Origin: Szabonella alba
GTDB lineage: Bacteria > Pseudomonadota > Alphaproteobacteria > Rhodobacterales > Rhodobacteraceae
Direction: 5' to 3'
Length of the DNA stretch: 64,000 bases
NCBI RefSeq assembly: GCF_016765775.1
Contig: NZ_JAESVN010000002.1
Coordinates: forward strand, 124,001 to 188,000
The translations under genes and the position numbers were made by a program. The notes under the pieces are model-generated. The model saw only the letters and a program-made list of their open reading frames with translations. It had not been told where the DNA came from and searched no databases. Positions within the stretch are counted from its first letter, which is position 1. Each line of letters starts with the position of its first letter. Below, piece by piece: positions 16,262-26,238 of the stretch.

Positions 16262-16957
16262 GTGGAACCCACCTCTGCACTTGGCGGCCCGATTGCCCGC
16301 GAACCGACCCTTGGCGATCAGGCGCATGACCGGCTTTGCGCGCTGCTAATGGCGGGGCAGGTCGCGCCGGGTGACCGGCTGTCGCTGCGCGATCTGGCCG
16401 CCCGGTTGGGCATTTCCGTCATGCCGGTGCGGGAGGCCGTGGCCCGTCTGGCCGCCTCGGGCGCGCTGGACGTGTCGGCCAAGCGGGCCGCGTCGGTGCC
16501 GCTGATGGGGCTGGCACGGTTTCGCGACATCACGAAGGTGCGGATCGAGGTCGAGGGTTTCGCCGCCGCCGAGGCCGCGCGCAACCGCAGCACGGACGAT
16601 CTGCAGCGCATCGGGGCGGCCGAGGCCGCATTCCGCGCCCTGCGCGATGACCGGTCCGGTGATATGGCCCGCGCGGTGCAGATCAATCAGGAATTCCATT
16701 TCGCGGTCTATGCCGCCGCCGGGTCGCCGACGCTGACCGAACTGATTACCCCGCTCTGGCTGCGGGTGGGGCCGGTCCTGAACCTTGATCTGCGCGCCAG
16801 CCCGGAACGACTGCAGAAAGGGCAGGCCGTGGCCTGCCATGCGGCAGCACTGGCCGCGATCCGCGCGGGCGATGCCGAAGGGGCACGCGCCGCGATTGCC
16901 CGCGATATCGCCTCTGCCGCCGAATTCATCATTGCCCGGGGCTGTCTTGCCCCCTGA
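16262..16957 (+). CDS. GntR-family transcriptional regulator, FadR/FCD subfamily
   Basis: A 231-residue regulator. The winged helix-turn-helix spans about residues 18-80 (DRLSLRDLAARLGISVMPVREAVARLAASG). The all-alpha FCD ligand domain covers about 88-220, with an EFHFAVYAAAGSPTL segment that normally contributes metal or ligand contacts. It starts with GTG at 16262; no ATG occurs before the HTH. Divergent from the dehydrogenase unit and followed 24 nt later by an SDR gene, it is the likely local repressor, releasing on binding a small carboxylate. Confidence 0.88.
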   Translation: MEPTSALGGPIAREPTLGDQAHDRLCALLMAGQVAPGDRLSLRDLAARLGISVMPVREAVARLAASGALDVSAKRAASVPLMGLARFRDITKVRIEVEGFAAAEAARNRSTDDLQRIGAAEAAFRALRDDRSGDMARAVQINQEFHFAVYAAAGSPTLTELITPLWLRVGPVLNLDLRASPERLQKGQAVACHAAALAAIRAGDAEGARAAIARDIASAAEFIIARGCLAP

Positions 16958-16981
16958 ACCCTGCCCGGAGGACTACGGAAT

Positions 16982-17758
16982 ATGGATCTGAAGCTGAACG
17001 GTTGCCGCGTCATTGTCACCGCAGGTGCGGCCGGTATCGGACTGGAGGTCGCCCGCGCCTTTATCGAAGAAGGCGCGCGCGTCTGGGTCTGCGACGTGGA
17101 TCAGGCCGCCCTGGACGCGCTTGCGGAATCCGACCCCGCGATCCGCGCCGCCCGGTGCGACGTGACGGATCGCGCGGGCGTTGCCGCCTTCTTTGCACAG
17201 GCCACCACCGATCTGGGCGGGCTGGACTGTCTGGTGAACAATGCGGGCACCGCCGGGGCCACCGCAAAGGTCGAGGAGACTGCGCCCGAGGACTGGGACC
17301 GCTGCGTCGATGTCTGTCTGACCGGCCAGTTCAACTTTGCCCGTCTGGCGGCACCGCTGCTGCGCGCCAGTGACAACGGATCCATGATCAACTTCGCCTC
17401 GGCGGCGGGCAAACACGGATTCGCCCTGCGCTCGGCCTATGCGGCGGCGAAATGGGGGGTGATCGGCCTGACCAAATCCCTGTCCATCGAGCTGGGTGAG
17501 GACGGCGTGCGCGTCAATGCAATCCTTCCCGGCATCGTCGCGGGCGACCGCCAGCGCCGCGTGCTGGAGGCCAAGGCGCAGCGTCTGGGCAAGACCTTTG
17601 CCGAGATCGAGGCGGCGGCCTTCTCCTATACCTCGATCCGCGACTATGTCACCGCGCGGCAACTGGCCGACCAGATCCTGTTTCTGGCCAGTCCAAGGGG
17701 GCGGACGATTTCAGGGCAGGCAATCTCGGTCGATGGCGACACAAAGATGCTGGCCTGA
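16982..17758 (+). CDS. short-chain dehydrogenase/reductase
   Basis: A 258-residue classical SDR. The cofactor loop is TAGAAGIG at residues 13-20, NNAG lies near 85, and the active-site Ser precedes YAAAKW near 153. An acidic residue after the second strand (VCDVD) favours NAD. GGAG lies upstream of ATG 16982. Being cotranscribable with the GntR gene, it probably performs one oxidation step in the pathway of the divergent unit, for example of a sugar acid or polyol. Substrate is unknown. Confidence 0.82.
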   Translation: MDLKLNGCRVIVTAGAAGIGLEVARAFIEEGARVWVCDVDQAALDALAESDPAIRAARCDVTDRAGVAAFFAQATTDLGGLDCLVNNAGTAGATAKVEETAPEDWDRCVDVCLTGQFNFARLAAPLLRASDNGSMINFASAAGKHGFALRSAYAAAKWGVIGLTKSLSIELGEDGVRVNAILPGIVAGDRQRRVLEAKAQRLGKTFAEIEAAAFSYTSIRDYVTARQLADQILFLASPRGRTISGQAISVDGDTKMLA

Positions 17759-17786
17759 TGGCACGGCGCCCCATGCCGGCGGATGG

Positions 17787-18665
17787 TCATTCCTCTGCCG
17801 GCACCATATCGACCGACTGACCGCTGGTCTGCCCGCCCGCGCTGCGCAACACACCATGGACGGGCAGCACATCGCCATAATCGCGGCCCCGGGCGACGGT
17901 GACGTAATCGGGGCCCGCCATCTGGTCATTGGTCGGATCAAATTCAACCCAGCCCATTTCCGGCCCGCACCAGGCCTGCACCCAGGCATGCATCGCATCC
18001 GCCCCTTCCAGACGCGGCTGGCCCGGCGGCGGAAAGGTGCGCAGAAAGCCCGAGACATAGCCCGCCGGAACCCCGATCCCGCGCAGGGCCGCAATCATGA
18101 CATGGGCGAAATCCTGACAGACGCCCCGGCCCTGCGCGAACGCCTCGGCGGGGGTTGTGTCGACGGTGGTTGCCGCCGCATCGAATTCCAGCCTGCGATG
18201 CAGCGCCTGCCCGATGGCCTGCACGGCCTGAAACACCGTCATGCCGGGGCTCAGGCAATCGCGGGCGAAGTCGGTCACCTCCTCCAGCGGTGCCACGCGG
18301 GCCGAGGCCCCGGAAAAGTGGTGCGGCGACAGGGGGTCCAGACCCTGTTGTGCCGCAAGGGTTGCGGCCAGCGCGGCCAGCGGCGGCGACAGATCCAGAA
18401 ATGGCGGATCGGGCAGACGGTCGATCCGCGTCTGAAGACTGTAGGTGATCGCGGTCACCGGATGGTGCCAGCCCACGGTCGTGGTGACATTGCCGAAGAA
18501 ATCGGTGAAGTCGCGCCGCTCATCCGGGGGCGGATCAATCGTCAGCAGGGCCGAATGGACGCTTTGCGCCGCATCCCCCTGCGGGATCAGCCGCAGGATC
18601 GTGCGCACCCCGTCCGATGGCGCGGCATAGGCATAGTCGATCACAAGGCGGATATCATAGATCAT
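17787..18665 (-). CDS. transglutaminase-like cysteine protease family protein
   Basis: A 292-residue protein with a bacterial transglutaminase N-terminal beta domain (IYDIRLVIDYAYAAPSDG, residues 2-80) and a transglutaminase core (about 150-260). The triad is visible as Cys in GRGVCQDFAHVM, His in ADAMHAWVQAW and Asp in WVEFDPTND. There is no signal peptide, so it is probably cytoplasmic. It lies 6 nt after the ATP-grasp/alpha-E gene. These families recur together in a predicted peptide-ligation/peptidase system of unknown substrate. This copy is the last gene of the trio. Confidence 0.85.
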   Translation of the reverse strand: MIYDIRLVIDYAYAAPSDGVRTILRLIPQGDAAQSVHSALLTIDPPPDERRDFTDFFGNVTTTVGWHHPVTAITYSLQTRIDRLPDPPFLDLSPPLAALAATLAAQQGLDPLSPHHFSGASARVAPLEEVTDFARDCLSPGMTVFQAVQAIGQALHRRLEFDAAATTVDTTPAEAFAQGRGVCQDFAHVMIAALRGIGVPAGYVSGFLRTFPPPGQPRLEGADAMHAWVQAWCGPEMGWVEFDPTNDQMAGPDYVTVARGRDYGDVLPVHGVLRSAGGQTSGQSVDMVPAEE

Positions 18666-18671
18666 GGCGGC

Positions 18672-21095
18672 CTATCGCAGACAGGAGGCGGTCAGAATTT
18701 CGGATAGGTTCTGCAAGCCCGCGCGGATCGCGGTCAGACGCTCCGCCGTCAGATCATCGGGCAGCGCCACGCGCAATTCGGCCTCCAGCGGCAGCAGCGC
18801 AGTCAGCAGCGGGCCGGGGCGGCCATGGTCATCGGCGCCCGGCAGATCCTCGGCCAGCGCACGCAGTCGCCGGATCTGGAACAGGATCGCGCGCGGATTG
18901 TCGGCATCCAGCGCCAGCAGGTCCACCACCGTATCGCGCCCGGTTTCCACGCGATAGCGGCGCTGATGGGTGATGACACTGTCAGCCACCTCGACCGCGA
19001 TATCGAAGGATCCGACCGGTGCTGCGATATCGGCAAAGCGCAGCAGCAGCGCCGCCAGCGCATCGGCCCGTTCCAGCGCCCGGCCAAAGGACAGAAAGCG
19101 CCAGCCTGCGAAACGATACATGTTTTCATGCACCAGCCCTGAAAAGCCCGCCATCTTGCGCAGCAGCACCGACATGGCCCGCGCCGTGTCATCGCCGGGC
19201 CGGGCGGTTGCGGCCATGCCTTGCGCCGTCCGCTCCAGATCCCCCAGCGCGGCCCAGCCATCGACCGAGAACCGGTCGCGCACCTGCGCGGCGCAGCCCC
19301 GGGCGGTGGCGATGCGCTGCAACAATCCTGCGGGCACCGGCAGGTCGGGATCGACCCCCAGTTCGGTCAGATAGGTGCGCAGGCCCGTCAGCAGCGGATC
19401 GGCAGTGTTGTCAGTGCCCGCCAGCCGCAGATGCAGCGCCCGGATCAGCCGGATCACATCCTCACCCCGCTCGACATAGCGGCCCAGCCAGAACAGGTTG
19501 TCCGCCGCGCGCGACGGCAGGATGCCCGGGCTTTGCCGCTGAAATTCGCCGACCTGCGGCGGTGGGGCCAGCGTTTCCTCGGGCACGTCCTGATCTGACA
19601 GGATCCAGACATCGGCCACTGAACCGCCGCGCTGCATGGCCAATGCGGTGGCATCGCCGGATTTTCCGATCCGCGCATAGCCACCCGGCATGAAGCGCCA
19701 GCCCTGCGCGGTGCGCGCGGCAAAGACCCGCACCGTCATCGGGCGCGGCTGGATGCGGCCCTCATCCCAGACCGGGGTGGTGGAGAGGGTCACCGCCTCC
19801 TGTCCCACAAGCTGCCCGGCCTGCGCCTCAAGCCATTCGGCAATCGTGCCATGTCGACCATCGCCCCGGAAGGTGCCGCCCAGCGCCGAGGCGCCGCCAA
19901 GATCAAAGGGCAGATCGCAGGAAAAGGCCGGCCCGATCAGCATCTGCGCCGCATTGTCGCGCACATGGGCGCGCTCGGCCTCGCCGCCGCACCACCATGT
20001 CGCGATATTGGGCATAGCCAATGGCGCCCCGGTCAGGATTTTCGAGATGCGCGGCAGGAAGGCCAGCATCGCCCGCATTTCCAGCACGCCTGAACCCAGC
20101 GCATTGACCAGACCCAGCCGCCCCTGTCGCAGCGCCTCGACCATTCCCGGCGTGCCGATGCGCGACGCGCCGTCCAACTCCAACGGATCGGCAAAGGATC
20201 CGTCGACCCGCCGCCACAACACGCCCAAGGGCTGCGGCCCGTCGATGGTGCGCACCATGGCGCGGCCATTCTCGACCAGCAGATCCTCCCCCTCCAGCAG
20301 CATCATGCCCAGATAGCGCGCGATATAGGTCTGTTCCCAATAGGTATCGTTCGAGATCCCGGGTGTCAGGATCGCGGCACCGCTGCCCCGGCCCTGCGCC
20401 CGGGCCAGCCCGTTGATCGCATCGCGGAATGCCCCGAAAAACCCCGCCAGCCGCTGGATGCGCGCCCGTGTCACGCGCTCGGGGAAAATGCGCCCTGTGG
20501 CCATGCGGTTTTCCAGCGCGAAACCCGCGCCCGAAGGCGCCTGCGTGCGGTCACCCAGCACAAACCATGATCCATCCGGCGAGCGCCCGATCTCAAAGGC
20601 CAGAAGATGCAGGAAATGCCCGCCCACCGGCGCTATGCCGACCATCGGGCGCAGCCATTCGCGCGACCCTGCAATCAGATCGGCGGGCAAATGCCCCTCG
20701 GACACCAGACGGCCGGGGCCGTAAAGATCGGCCATCACAAGTTCCAGCAGATCGGCCCGCTGCGCCAGTGCGTCGCAGATGCCCGCCCATTCGCTTTCAT
20801 GCAGGATGACGGGGATATGGCTCAGCGGCCAGTCACGCTCCTGCAACGGATCGTTGGAATATTGCCGGAAATAGACGCCCGCATCGCGCAGATACTGGTT
20901 GCCCTGTTCAAACCGCGCCGCAATCTGCTCCGGCGTCAACTGATGCAGGGTCGCGACAAGATCGGCCCAGACCGGACGGATATGCCCTTCGGTATCGAAC
21001 AGTTCATCCGCGACGCCGGGCGCAGGATGATAACCCGACAGGTAATCCGCCACCGCCTGCGGCGGAACGGTCAAGGGGGAAAGAGGGTCGGCCAT
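18672..21095 (-). CDS. circularly permuted ATP-grasp plus alpha-E domain fusion protein
   Basis: An 807-residue fusion. Residues about 1-480 form a circularly permuted ATP-grasp domain (DUF404/DUF407): an N-terminal helical part (QGNQYLRDAGVYFRQY), SREWLRPMVGIAPVGG near 150, NDTYWEQTYIARYLGMM near 250, and WWCGGEAERAHV near 370. Residues about 500-805 are an alpha-E helical domain (DUF403), beginning ILPSRAADNLFWLGRYVERGED. ATP-grasp enzymes ligate a carboxylate to an amine, so peptide or amide bond formation is expected. The alpha-E domain is often a separate protein; here it is fused. Substrate is unknown. Confidence 0.85.
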   Translation of the reverse strand: MADPLSPLTVPPQAVADYLSGYHPAPGVADELFDTEGHIRPVWADLVATLHQLTPEQIAARFEQGNQYLRDAGVYFRQYSNDPLQERDWPLSHIPVILHESEWAGICDALAQRADLLELVMADLYGPGRLVSEGHLPADLIAGSREWLRPMVGIAPVGGHFLHLLAFEIGRSPDGSWFVLGDRTQAPSGAGFALENRMATGRIFPERVTRARIQRLAGFFGAFRDAINGLARAQGRGSGAAILTPGISNDTYWEQTYIARYLGMMLLEGEDLLVENGRAMVRTIDGPQPLGVLWRRVDGSFADPLELDGASRIGTPGMVEALRQGRLGLVNALGSGVLEMRAMLAFLPRISKILTGAPLAMPNIATWWCGGEAERAHVRDNAAQMLIGPAFSCDLPFDLGGASALGGTFRGDGRHGTIAEWLEAQAGQLVGQEAVTLSTTPVWDEGRIQPRPMTVRVFAARTAQGWRFMPGGYARIGKSGDATALAMQRGGSVADVWILSDQDVPEETLAPPPQVGEFQRQSPGILPSRAADNLFWLGRYVERGEDVIRLIRALHLRLAGTDNTADPLLTGLRTYLTELGVDPDLPVPAGLLQRIATARGCAAQVRDRFSVDGWAALGDLERTAQGMAATARPGDDTARAMSVLLRKMAGFSGLVHENMYRFAGWRFLSFGRALERADALAALLLRFADIAAPVGSFDIAVEVADSVITHQRRYRVETGRDTVVDLLALDADNPRAILFQIRRLRALAEDLPGADDHGRPGPLLTALLPLEAELRVALPDDLTAERLTAIRAGLQNLSEILTASCLR

Positions 21096-21118
21096 GGGAT
21101 CGGTCCTGAACCTTTGCG

Positions 21119-24100
21119 CTATGTCAGCCCGGCCGGGCGGCGCAGATCGAGCGTCATGGGAAACTCGGGATGCGGGGTTTCGGTTGCGGGACGATAGGCC
21201 CCGGGGCTGTGGCCATGCGCCTCGAACCGCGCCAGCCTGCGCGCCTCGGCCTCATAGCCATTGACCGGGAAGGTGTCATAGTTCCGCCCGCCGGGATGGG
21301 CAACATGATAGGTGCAGCCCGCCAGCGCGCGCCCCGTCCAGTCATCATAGATATCGACGACCAGCGGCGCATTGACCGGCAGCACCGGATGCAGGGCCAT
21401 GGCCGGTTGCCATGCCTTGAACCGCACGCCCCCCACCGCGACGCCTGCGGTCTGTGTCCGCGCCAGCGGCACCGGGCGACGGTTGACCATGACGCGGTAG
21501 CGGTCCTGATGCAGGGTCGTCAGCTTGACCTGCATCCGTTCCACCGAACTGTCGGTATAGCGCACCGTGCCGCCGATGGCCCCGGTTTCGCCCAGCACAT
21601 GCCAGGGCTCAAGCGCCTGCCGCAATTCCAGATGCACGCCCTCGGCCTCGATCTGCCCGCAGAAGGGGAAGCGGAATTCGGCCTGCGCCTCGAACCAGAC
21701 CGGATCAAAATCGAACCCATGGGCGCGCAGATCGGCCAGAAGATCCTGCAGATCCTCCCACAGGAAATGCGGCAGCATGAAGCGGTCATGCAGCACCGTG
21801 CCCCAGCGGACGGGGCGGCCCGTCACAGGCGCATTCCAGCAGCGCGCGATGATGGCGCGGATCAAGAGTTGCTGCGCAAGGCTCATGCGCGGATGCGGCG
21901 GCATCTCGAAGCCGCGGAATTCGACCAGCCCCAGCCGGCCCGTCGGGCCATCGGGGGAATACAGCTTGTCGATACAGATCTCGGCGCGATGCGTGTTGCC
22001 CGTCACATCGGTCAGCATGTTGCGCAGCAGGCGGTCCACCAGCCATGCGGGCGGCAGATTGCCGCCCTGAACCGGATCGCCGATCTGCGACAGCGCGATT
22101 TCCAGCTCATACAGCGTGTCATGCCGCGCCTCGTCGATCCGGGGCGCCTGCGAGGTCGGGCCGATGAACAGGCCCGAGAACAGATAGGACAGGCAAGGAT
22201 GCCGCTGCCAGATCAGGATCAGCGATTTCAGCAGATCGGGACGCCGCAGGAAGGGGCTGTCATTCGGCGTGGCGCCGCCGACCACGACATGATTGCCGCC
22301 GCCCGTACCGGTGTGGCGTCCGTCGATCATGTATTTGTCGGCGCCAAGTCGGCACTGGCGGGCCTCCTCGTAAACCGCCTCGGTCGTGGCCACGCAATCG
22401 TCCCAGCTATGGGCGGGGTGGATATTCACCTCGATCACCCCCGGATCGGGGGCGACGCGGATCACGTTCAGGCGCGGATCGTTCGGCGGGGAATAACCCT
22501 CGATATGGATGGGCAGGCCCAGTTCCGACGCCGTCACCTCGGCCGCGGCCAGAAGGTCAAGATAATCCTCAAGCGATTCACAGGGTGGCATGAACAGACA
22601 CAGCCGCCCGTCGCGCGGTTCGATCGCGATGGCGGTGCGCACCTCACCGGTTTCGGGGTCGGCACCGCCTTGTCCGATCACCGACTGGCGCGCGGTTTCA
22701 TCCCGCTCGCCCTCGCTCACCGCCTGTTTGTGGCCTGCGGTCACCTCGGGCAGCATCGCGGCCTGTTCGGCGGCCTCGGTCGCGGCGCTGCGGTAGGCTT
22801 CTTCGCTGCCACGCGCAGCGACAGCCGCATGGAAATCCGGCAGCGGATAGCGGGGAACGGTCGGGTCCACCGGATAGCTGTAGGGATAGGACGAGGGCGG
22901 CACATAGGGCAGCGCCCCCAAGGGCAGGCGGAACCCCACAGGGCTGTCGCCCGGCACAAGGAACAGCTTGCCCCGGCGCGGCTGCCACAGTTCCGACCGC
23001 CAGCGCAGTTCGCGTGTCGCCGCCGCCTGCCAGCGCTGGATCGGCAGGACATAGCCCGCCGGATCGGTCAGCCCGCGTTCGAACACCCGGGCATAGCGGG
23101 CGCGGTCCTCGGGGTTTTTCAGCTTGGAGTTTTCCGGGCTGACATTGGGCGGCAGATTGGCCTCTTTCAGGATCCATTCGGCAGGGTCCTCATAGGCCGG
23201 TTGCGCATGGACGGGTTCAATCCCCAGATGTTCAGCAAACCGCGCCATGAAGCGCCCCGCCTCTGCGTGCCCCGCCGGAACGGGGGTCTGTTCCCGCGCG
23301 ATCAGATCGGGATTCTTCCAGACCGGCGCACCATCCGTCCGCCAGTAAAGCGAGAAGGTCCAGCGCGGCAGGCTTTCGCCCGGATACCATTTGCCCTGCC
23401 CGTAATGCAGGAACCCCCCCGGCGCGAAGCGGTCGCGCAAGCGGCGGATCATCTGATCGGCCAGCGCGCGTTTCTGCGGACCCACGGCCTCGGTATTCCA
23501 TTCCTCGCTTTCGAAATCGTCGATGGAAACAAAGGTCGGTTCGCCCCCCATGGTCAGGCGCACATCGCCCTCGGTCAGGCTTTGATCCACCTTTGCGCCC
23601 AGCACGTTCAGCCGGTCCCATGCCTCATCGGAAAAGGGGCGGGTGATGCGCGGGTGTTCGGCGACGCGCCGCACCGTCATGTCGAATTCGAAATCGACCT
23701 CCGGTGCGCCTGCCGAGGAAAAGCCCCCCGAAATCGGCGCCGCATTGCGGAAATGCGGGGTGGCGGCCAGCGGGATATGGCTTTCGCCGGTCAGAAGTCC
23801 GCTGGTCGGATCCAGCCCGATCCAGCCCGCGCCGGGCAAATAAACCTCACACCAGGCATGAAGATCGGTGAAATCGACCTCGGTGCCTGACGGGCCGTCC
23901 AGCGCCTTCACGTCCGGGGCAAGTTGAATCAGGTAGCCCGAGACAAACCGCGCGGCAAAGCCCAGATGCCGCAGCATCTGCACCAGAAGCCAGCTTGAAT
24001 CCCGGCATGATCCTGACCCGATTTCCAGCGTTTCCTCGGGCGTCTGCACGCCGGGTTCCATGCGGATCGTGTATTTCACCAGTTGCGAGACCTGCGCGTT

Positions 24101-24544
24101 CAGCCCGACCAGAAAATCCACTGTCCGGGTCTGGCTGCGGTCCAGCCCCGCAACCAGCGCGGCCAGACGCGGCGTGGCCGGTTCGGGATTGCGATAGATC
24201 GACAGATCGTCACGCAGATCCGCCGGATAGTCGAATGGCCAGTGCTGGGCGCTGTCCTCGACGAAGAAATCGAACGGGTTGTAGACGGTCATATCCGCGA
24301 CCAGATCGACCTCGATGCGGAACTCGCGCACCGGTTCGGGGAATACGAACCGCGCCAGCCAGTTGCCGTAAGGGTCCTGCTGGTGGTTCACGAAATGGCC
24401 GCCGGGGCTGACCTTCAGGCTGTGGGAAATGACGCGGGTGCGCGAATGCGGGGCAGGGCGCAGGCGGATGATCTGCGGCCCCAGTGTCACAGGGCGGTCA
24501 TAGCGATAATGCGTCAGATGGTGGATGGATGCGTGAATCGCCAT
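21119..24544 (-). CDS. transglutaminase plus DUF2126 fusion protein
   Basis: A very large (1141-residue) protein. Residues 1-290 are a transglutaminase module ([18 protein letters not shown] at the N-terminus, then [19 protein letters not shown] near 170 with the Cys, and [25 protein letters not shown] near 225 with His and Asp). The rest is DUF2126, with [17 protein letters not shown] near 340, [14 protein letters not shown] near 745 and [16 protein letters not shown] near 880. No signal peptide or membrane segment is seen. Together with the ATP-grasp/alpha-E protein and the smaller transglutaminase it forms a conserved trio. ATG 24544 starts at the family N-terminus. Confidence 0.85.
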   Translation of the reverse strand: MAIHASIHHLTHYRYDRPVTLGPQIIRLRPAPHSRTRVISHSLKVSPGGHFVNHQQDPYGNWLARFVFPEPVREFRIEVDLVADMTVYNPFDFFVEDSAQHWPFDYPADLRDDLSIYRNPEPATPRLAALVAGLDRSQTRTVDFLVGLNAQVSQLVKYTIRMEPGVQTPEETLEIGSGSCRDSSWLLVQMLRHLGFAARFVSGYLIQLAPDVKALDGPSGTEVDFTDLHAWCEVYLPGAGWIGLDPTSGLLTGESHIPLAATPHFRNAAPISGGFSSAGAPEVDFEFDMTVRRVAEHPRITRPFSDEAWDRLNVLGAKVDQSLTEGDVRLTMGGEPTFVSIDDFESEEWNTEAVGPQKRALADQMIRRLRDRFAPGGFLHYGQGKWYPGESLPRWTFSLYWRTDGAPVWKNPDLIAREQTPVPAGHAEAGRFMARFAEHLGIEPVHAQPAYEDPAEWILKEANLPPNVSPENSKLKNPEDRARYARVFERGLTDPAGYVLPIQRWQAAATRELRWRSELWQPRRGKLFLVPGDSPVGFRLPLGALPYVPPSSYPYSYPVDPTVPRYPLPDFHAAVAARGSEEAYRSAATEAAEQAAMLPEVTAGHKQAVSEGERDETARQSVIGQGGADPETGEVRTAIAIEPRDGRLCLFMPPCESLEDYLDLLAAAEVTASELGLPIHIEGYSPPNDPRLNVIRVAPDPGVIEVNIHPAHSWDDCVATTEAVYEEARQCRLGADKYMIDGRHTGTGGGNHVVVGGATPNDSPFLRRPDLLKSLILIWQRHPCLSYLFSGLFIGPTSQAPRIDEARHDTLYELEIALSQIGDPVQGGNLPPAWLVDRLLRNMLTDVTGNTHRAEICIDKLYSPDGPTGRLGLVEFRGFEMPPHPRMSLAQQLLIRAIIARCWNAPVTGRPVRWGTVLHDRFMLPHFLWEDLQDLLADLRAHGFDFDPVWFEAQAEFRFPFCGQIEAEGVHLELRQALEPWHVLGETGAIGGTVRYTDSSVERMQVKLTTLHQDRYRVMVNRRPVPLARTQTAGVAVGGVRFKAWQPAMALHPVLPVNAPLVVDIYDDWTGRALAGCTYHVAHPGGRNYDTFPVNGYEAEARRLARFEAHGHSPGAYRPATETPHPEFPMTLDLRRPAGLT

Positions 24545-24769
24545 GGCACTGGTTCCCTGATAATGATGTCGCCCGTTATGGCATGTCGTGACGGGCAGGT
24601 GCAGCCCTCATGACCCCATCCGCTTGGGTTTGGGCCTGTCTGTGCCTGAAAATCGGGCAATTGTGGCGGCCGCGTTGCGGTTTGTCCGGCGCAAAACGGC
24701 CCGCCCCCGCCAAGGGACAGGCCGCCTGCCTTGCAATCCGGAAGCGGGTCGTCCCGCAGATCCGCGCGA

Positions 24770-26140
24770 TCAGCGCAGCATCTGTTCAATCTCTTCCCGG
24801 GTGCCGAAGCCCAGTTTCACCGCCGTATCCGCAACCGATGCCCCATCGGCCAGCGCGGTCTTGGCGATCTTGGCCGCTTTGGCGTAGCCGATATGCGGCA
24901 CCAGCATCGTGGCCAGCACCAGACTGTTTTCCAGCGCCCCCTCGCATTGCGCGACATTCGCCTCGATACCCTGCACGCAGCGGGTCGCCAGCGTGTCCAT
25001 CGCCTGCATCAGGATGCGCATGGATTGCAGCACATTCAGCACGATGATCGGTTCAAACGCATTGAGCTGCAATTGCCCGCCTTCGGCGGCCATGGTCACG
25101 GTCAGGTCATTGCCGATCACCTGAAAGGCGACCTGATTGACAACCTCGGGGATCACCGGGTTGATCTTGCCCGGCATGATGGACGATCCGGCCTGCACCG
25201 CGGGCAGGTGGATTTCGTTGAAGCCTGAACGCGGACCCGAGGACAAAAGCCGCAGATCGTTGCAGATCTTGGACAGTTTCACCGCGATGCGCTTCAGCAC
25301 CGAGGAAAAGGTGACATAGGCCCCGGTATCCGACGATGCCTCGATCAGGTCGGTCGCCAGTTTCGCCTGCAGACCCGAGACTTCGGCCAGTTCGGCCACC
25401 GCCGCCTCGGCATAGCCGTCGGGCGTGTTGACCCGGGTACCGATGGCGGTGCCGCCCAGATTGACCTCCAGCAGCAGGTTGGACAGCCGTTCGATGATCT
25501 GCACATCCTCACGGATCGTGGTGGCATAGCCCGCGAATTCCTGCCCCAGCGTCATCGGCACCGCATCCTGCAACTGGGTGCGCCCGATCTTGCGGATATC
25601 CTTGAACGCCTCGGCCCGTTCGGCAAAGGCATCGACCAGCCGTTGCTGGGCGTCGATGAAGGCCGAGCATTGCGAAACGATCGCCAGACGCATCGCGGTC
25701 GGATAGACGTCATTGGTGGATTGCGAGCGGTTCACATCGTCATTCGGATGCAGTTGCGCGTAATCGCCAGGCTTGAACCCCATTTTCAGCAGGCCCAGAT
25801 TGGCGATCACCTCATTGGCATTCATGTTGGTCGAGGTGCCTGCCCCCCCCTGAATCATGTCGACGCGGAACGCATCATGCCAGCGGCCCGCGATGATCTC
25901 GTCGCAGACCTCCTCGATCACGCGGGTCTTTTCAGCCGACAGAACGCCCAGCCCCTGATTGGCCCGGGCGGCGGCCTTCTTGACCCATGCCAGCGCGCGG
26001 ATGAACTCGGGGAACAGGGCCAGTGGCAGGCCGGAAATCGGGAAATTGTCGATGGCGCGTTGCGTGTGGATGCCCCAGAGACAGGTGCGCGGCAGGCTCA
26101 TCTGGCCAAGGCTGTCTTCTTCAAGGCGCTGGTCGGGCAT
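24770..26140 (-). CDS. aspA: aspartate ammonia-lyase
   Basis: A 456-residue fumarase/aspartase superfamily enzyme converting L-aspartate to fumarate and ammonia. The superfamily signature is GSSIMPGKINPVIPE, and NDDVNRSQSTNDVYPTAM and QGGAGTSTNMNANEVIAN are both typical. The opening LEEDSLGQMSLPRTCLWGIHTQRA matches aspartase rather than fumarase. I chose ATG 26140, where the conserved N-terminus begins; the frame continues 66 codons upstream into the neighbouring gene. A LysR gene lies 98 nt upstream in the same direction and could regulate it. The 225-nt gap on its 3' side (24545-24769) shows no gene. Confidence 0.88.
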   Translation of the reverse strand: MPDQRLEEDSLGQMSLPRTCLWGIHTQRAIDNFPISGLPLALFPEFIRALAWVKKAAARANQGLGVLSAEKTRVIEEVCDEIIAGRWHDAFRVDMIQGGAGTSTNMNANEVIANLGLLKMGFKPGDYAQLHPNDDVNRSQSTNDVYPTAMRLAIVSQCSAFIDAQQRLVDAFAERAEAFKDIRKIGRTQLQDAVPMTLGQEFAGYATTIREDVQIIERLSNLLLEVNLGGTAIGTRVNTPDGYAEAAVAELAEVSGLQAKLATDLIEASSDTGAYVTFSSVLKRIAVKLSKICNDLRLLSSGPRSGFNEIHLPAVQAGSSIMPGKINPVIPEVVNQVAFQVIGNDLTVTMAAEGGQLQLNAFEPIIVLNVLQSMRILMQAMDTLATRCVQGIEANVAQCEGALENSLVLATMLVPHIGYAKAAKIAKTALADGASVADTAVKLGFGTREEIEQMLR

Positions 26141-26238
26141 TTCGGGTTCCCCATGGGTTTGCGTTTGCTTGCCGGACAGATGGGGCCGGATCGGATTTTC
26201 GTCCAATGCAAATTCTGCATCACCCATGCGGAACGTCG

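Noticed and set aside
17773-17803. TGCCGGC/GCCGGCA inverted repeat as a terminator between the SDR and transglutaminase genes
   Set aside because: The right arm lies inside the transglutaminase coding end, and there is no T-tract.
21170-23890. A 906-codon open frame on the + strand opposite the DUF2126 gene
   Set aside because: Same composition artefact; the minus-strand protein has clear transglutaminase and DUF2126 motifs.
24545-24769. A third copy of the structured intergenic element in the aspA / DUF2126 gap
   Set aside because: Only a 10-nt match (CCGGATTGCA) to copy A on the opposite strand; neither characteristic hairpin loop is present.
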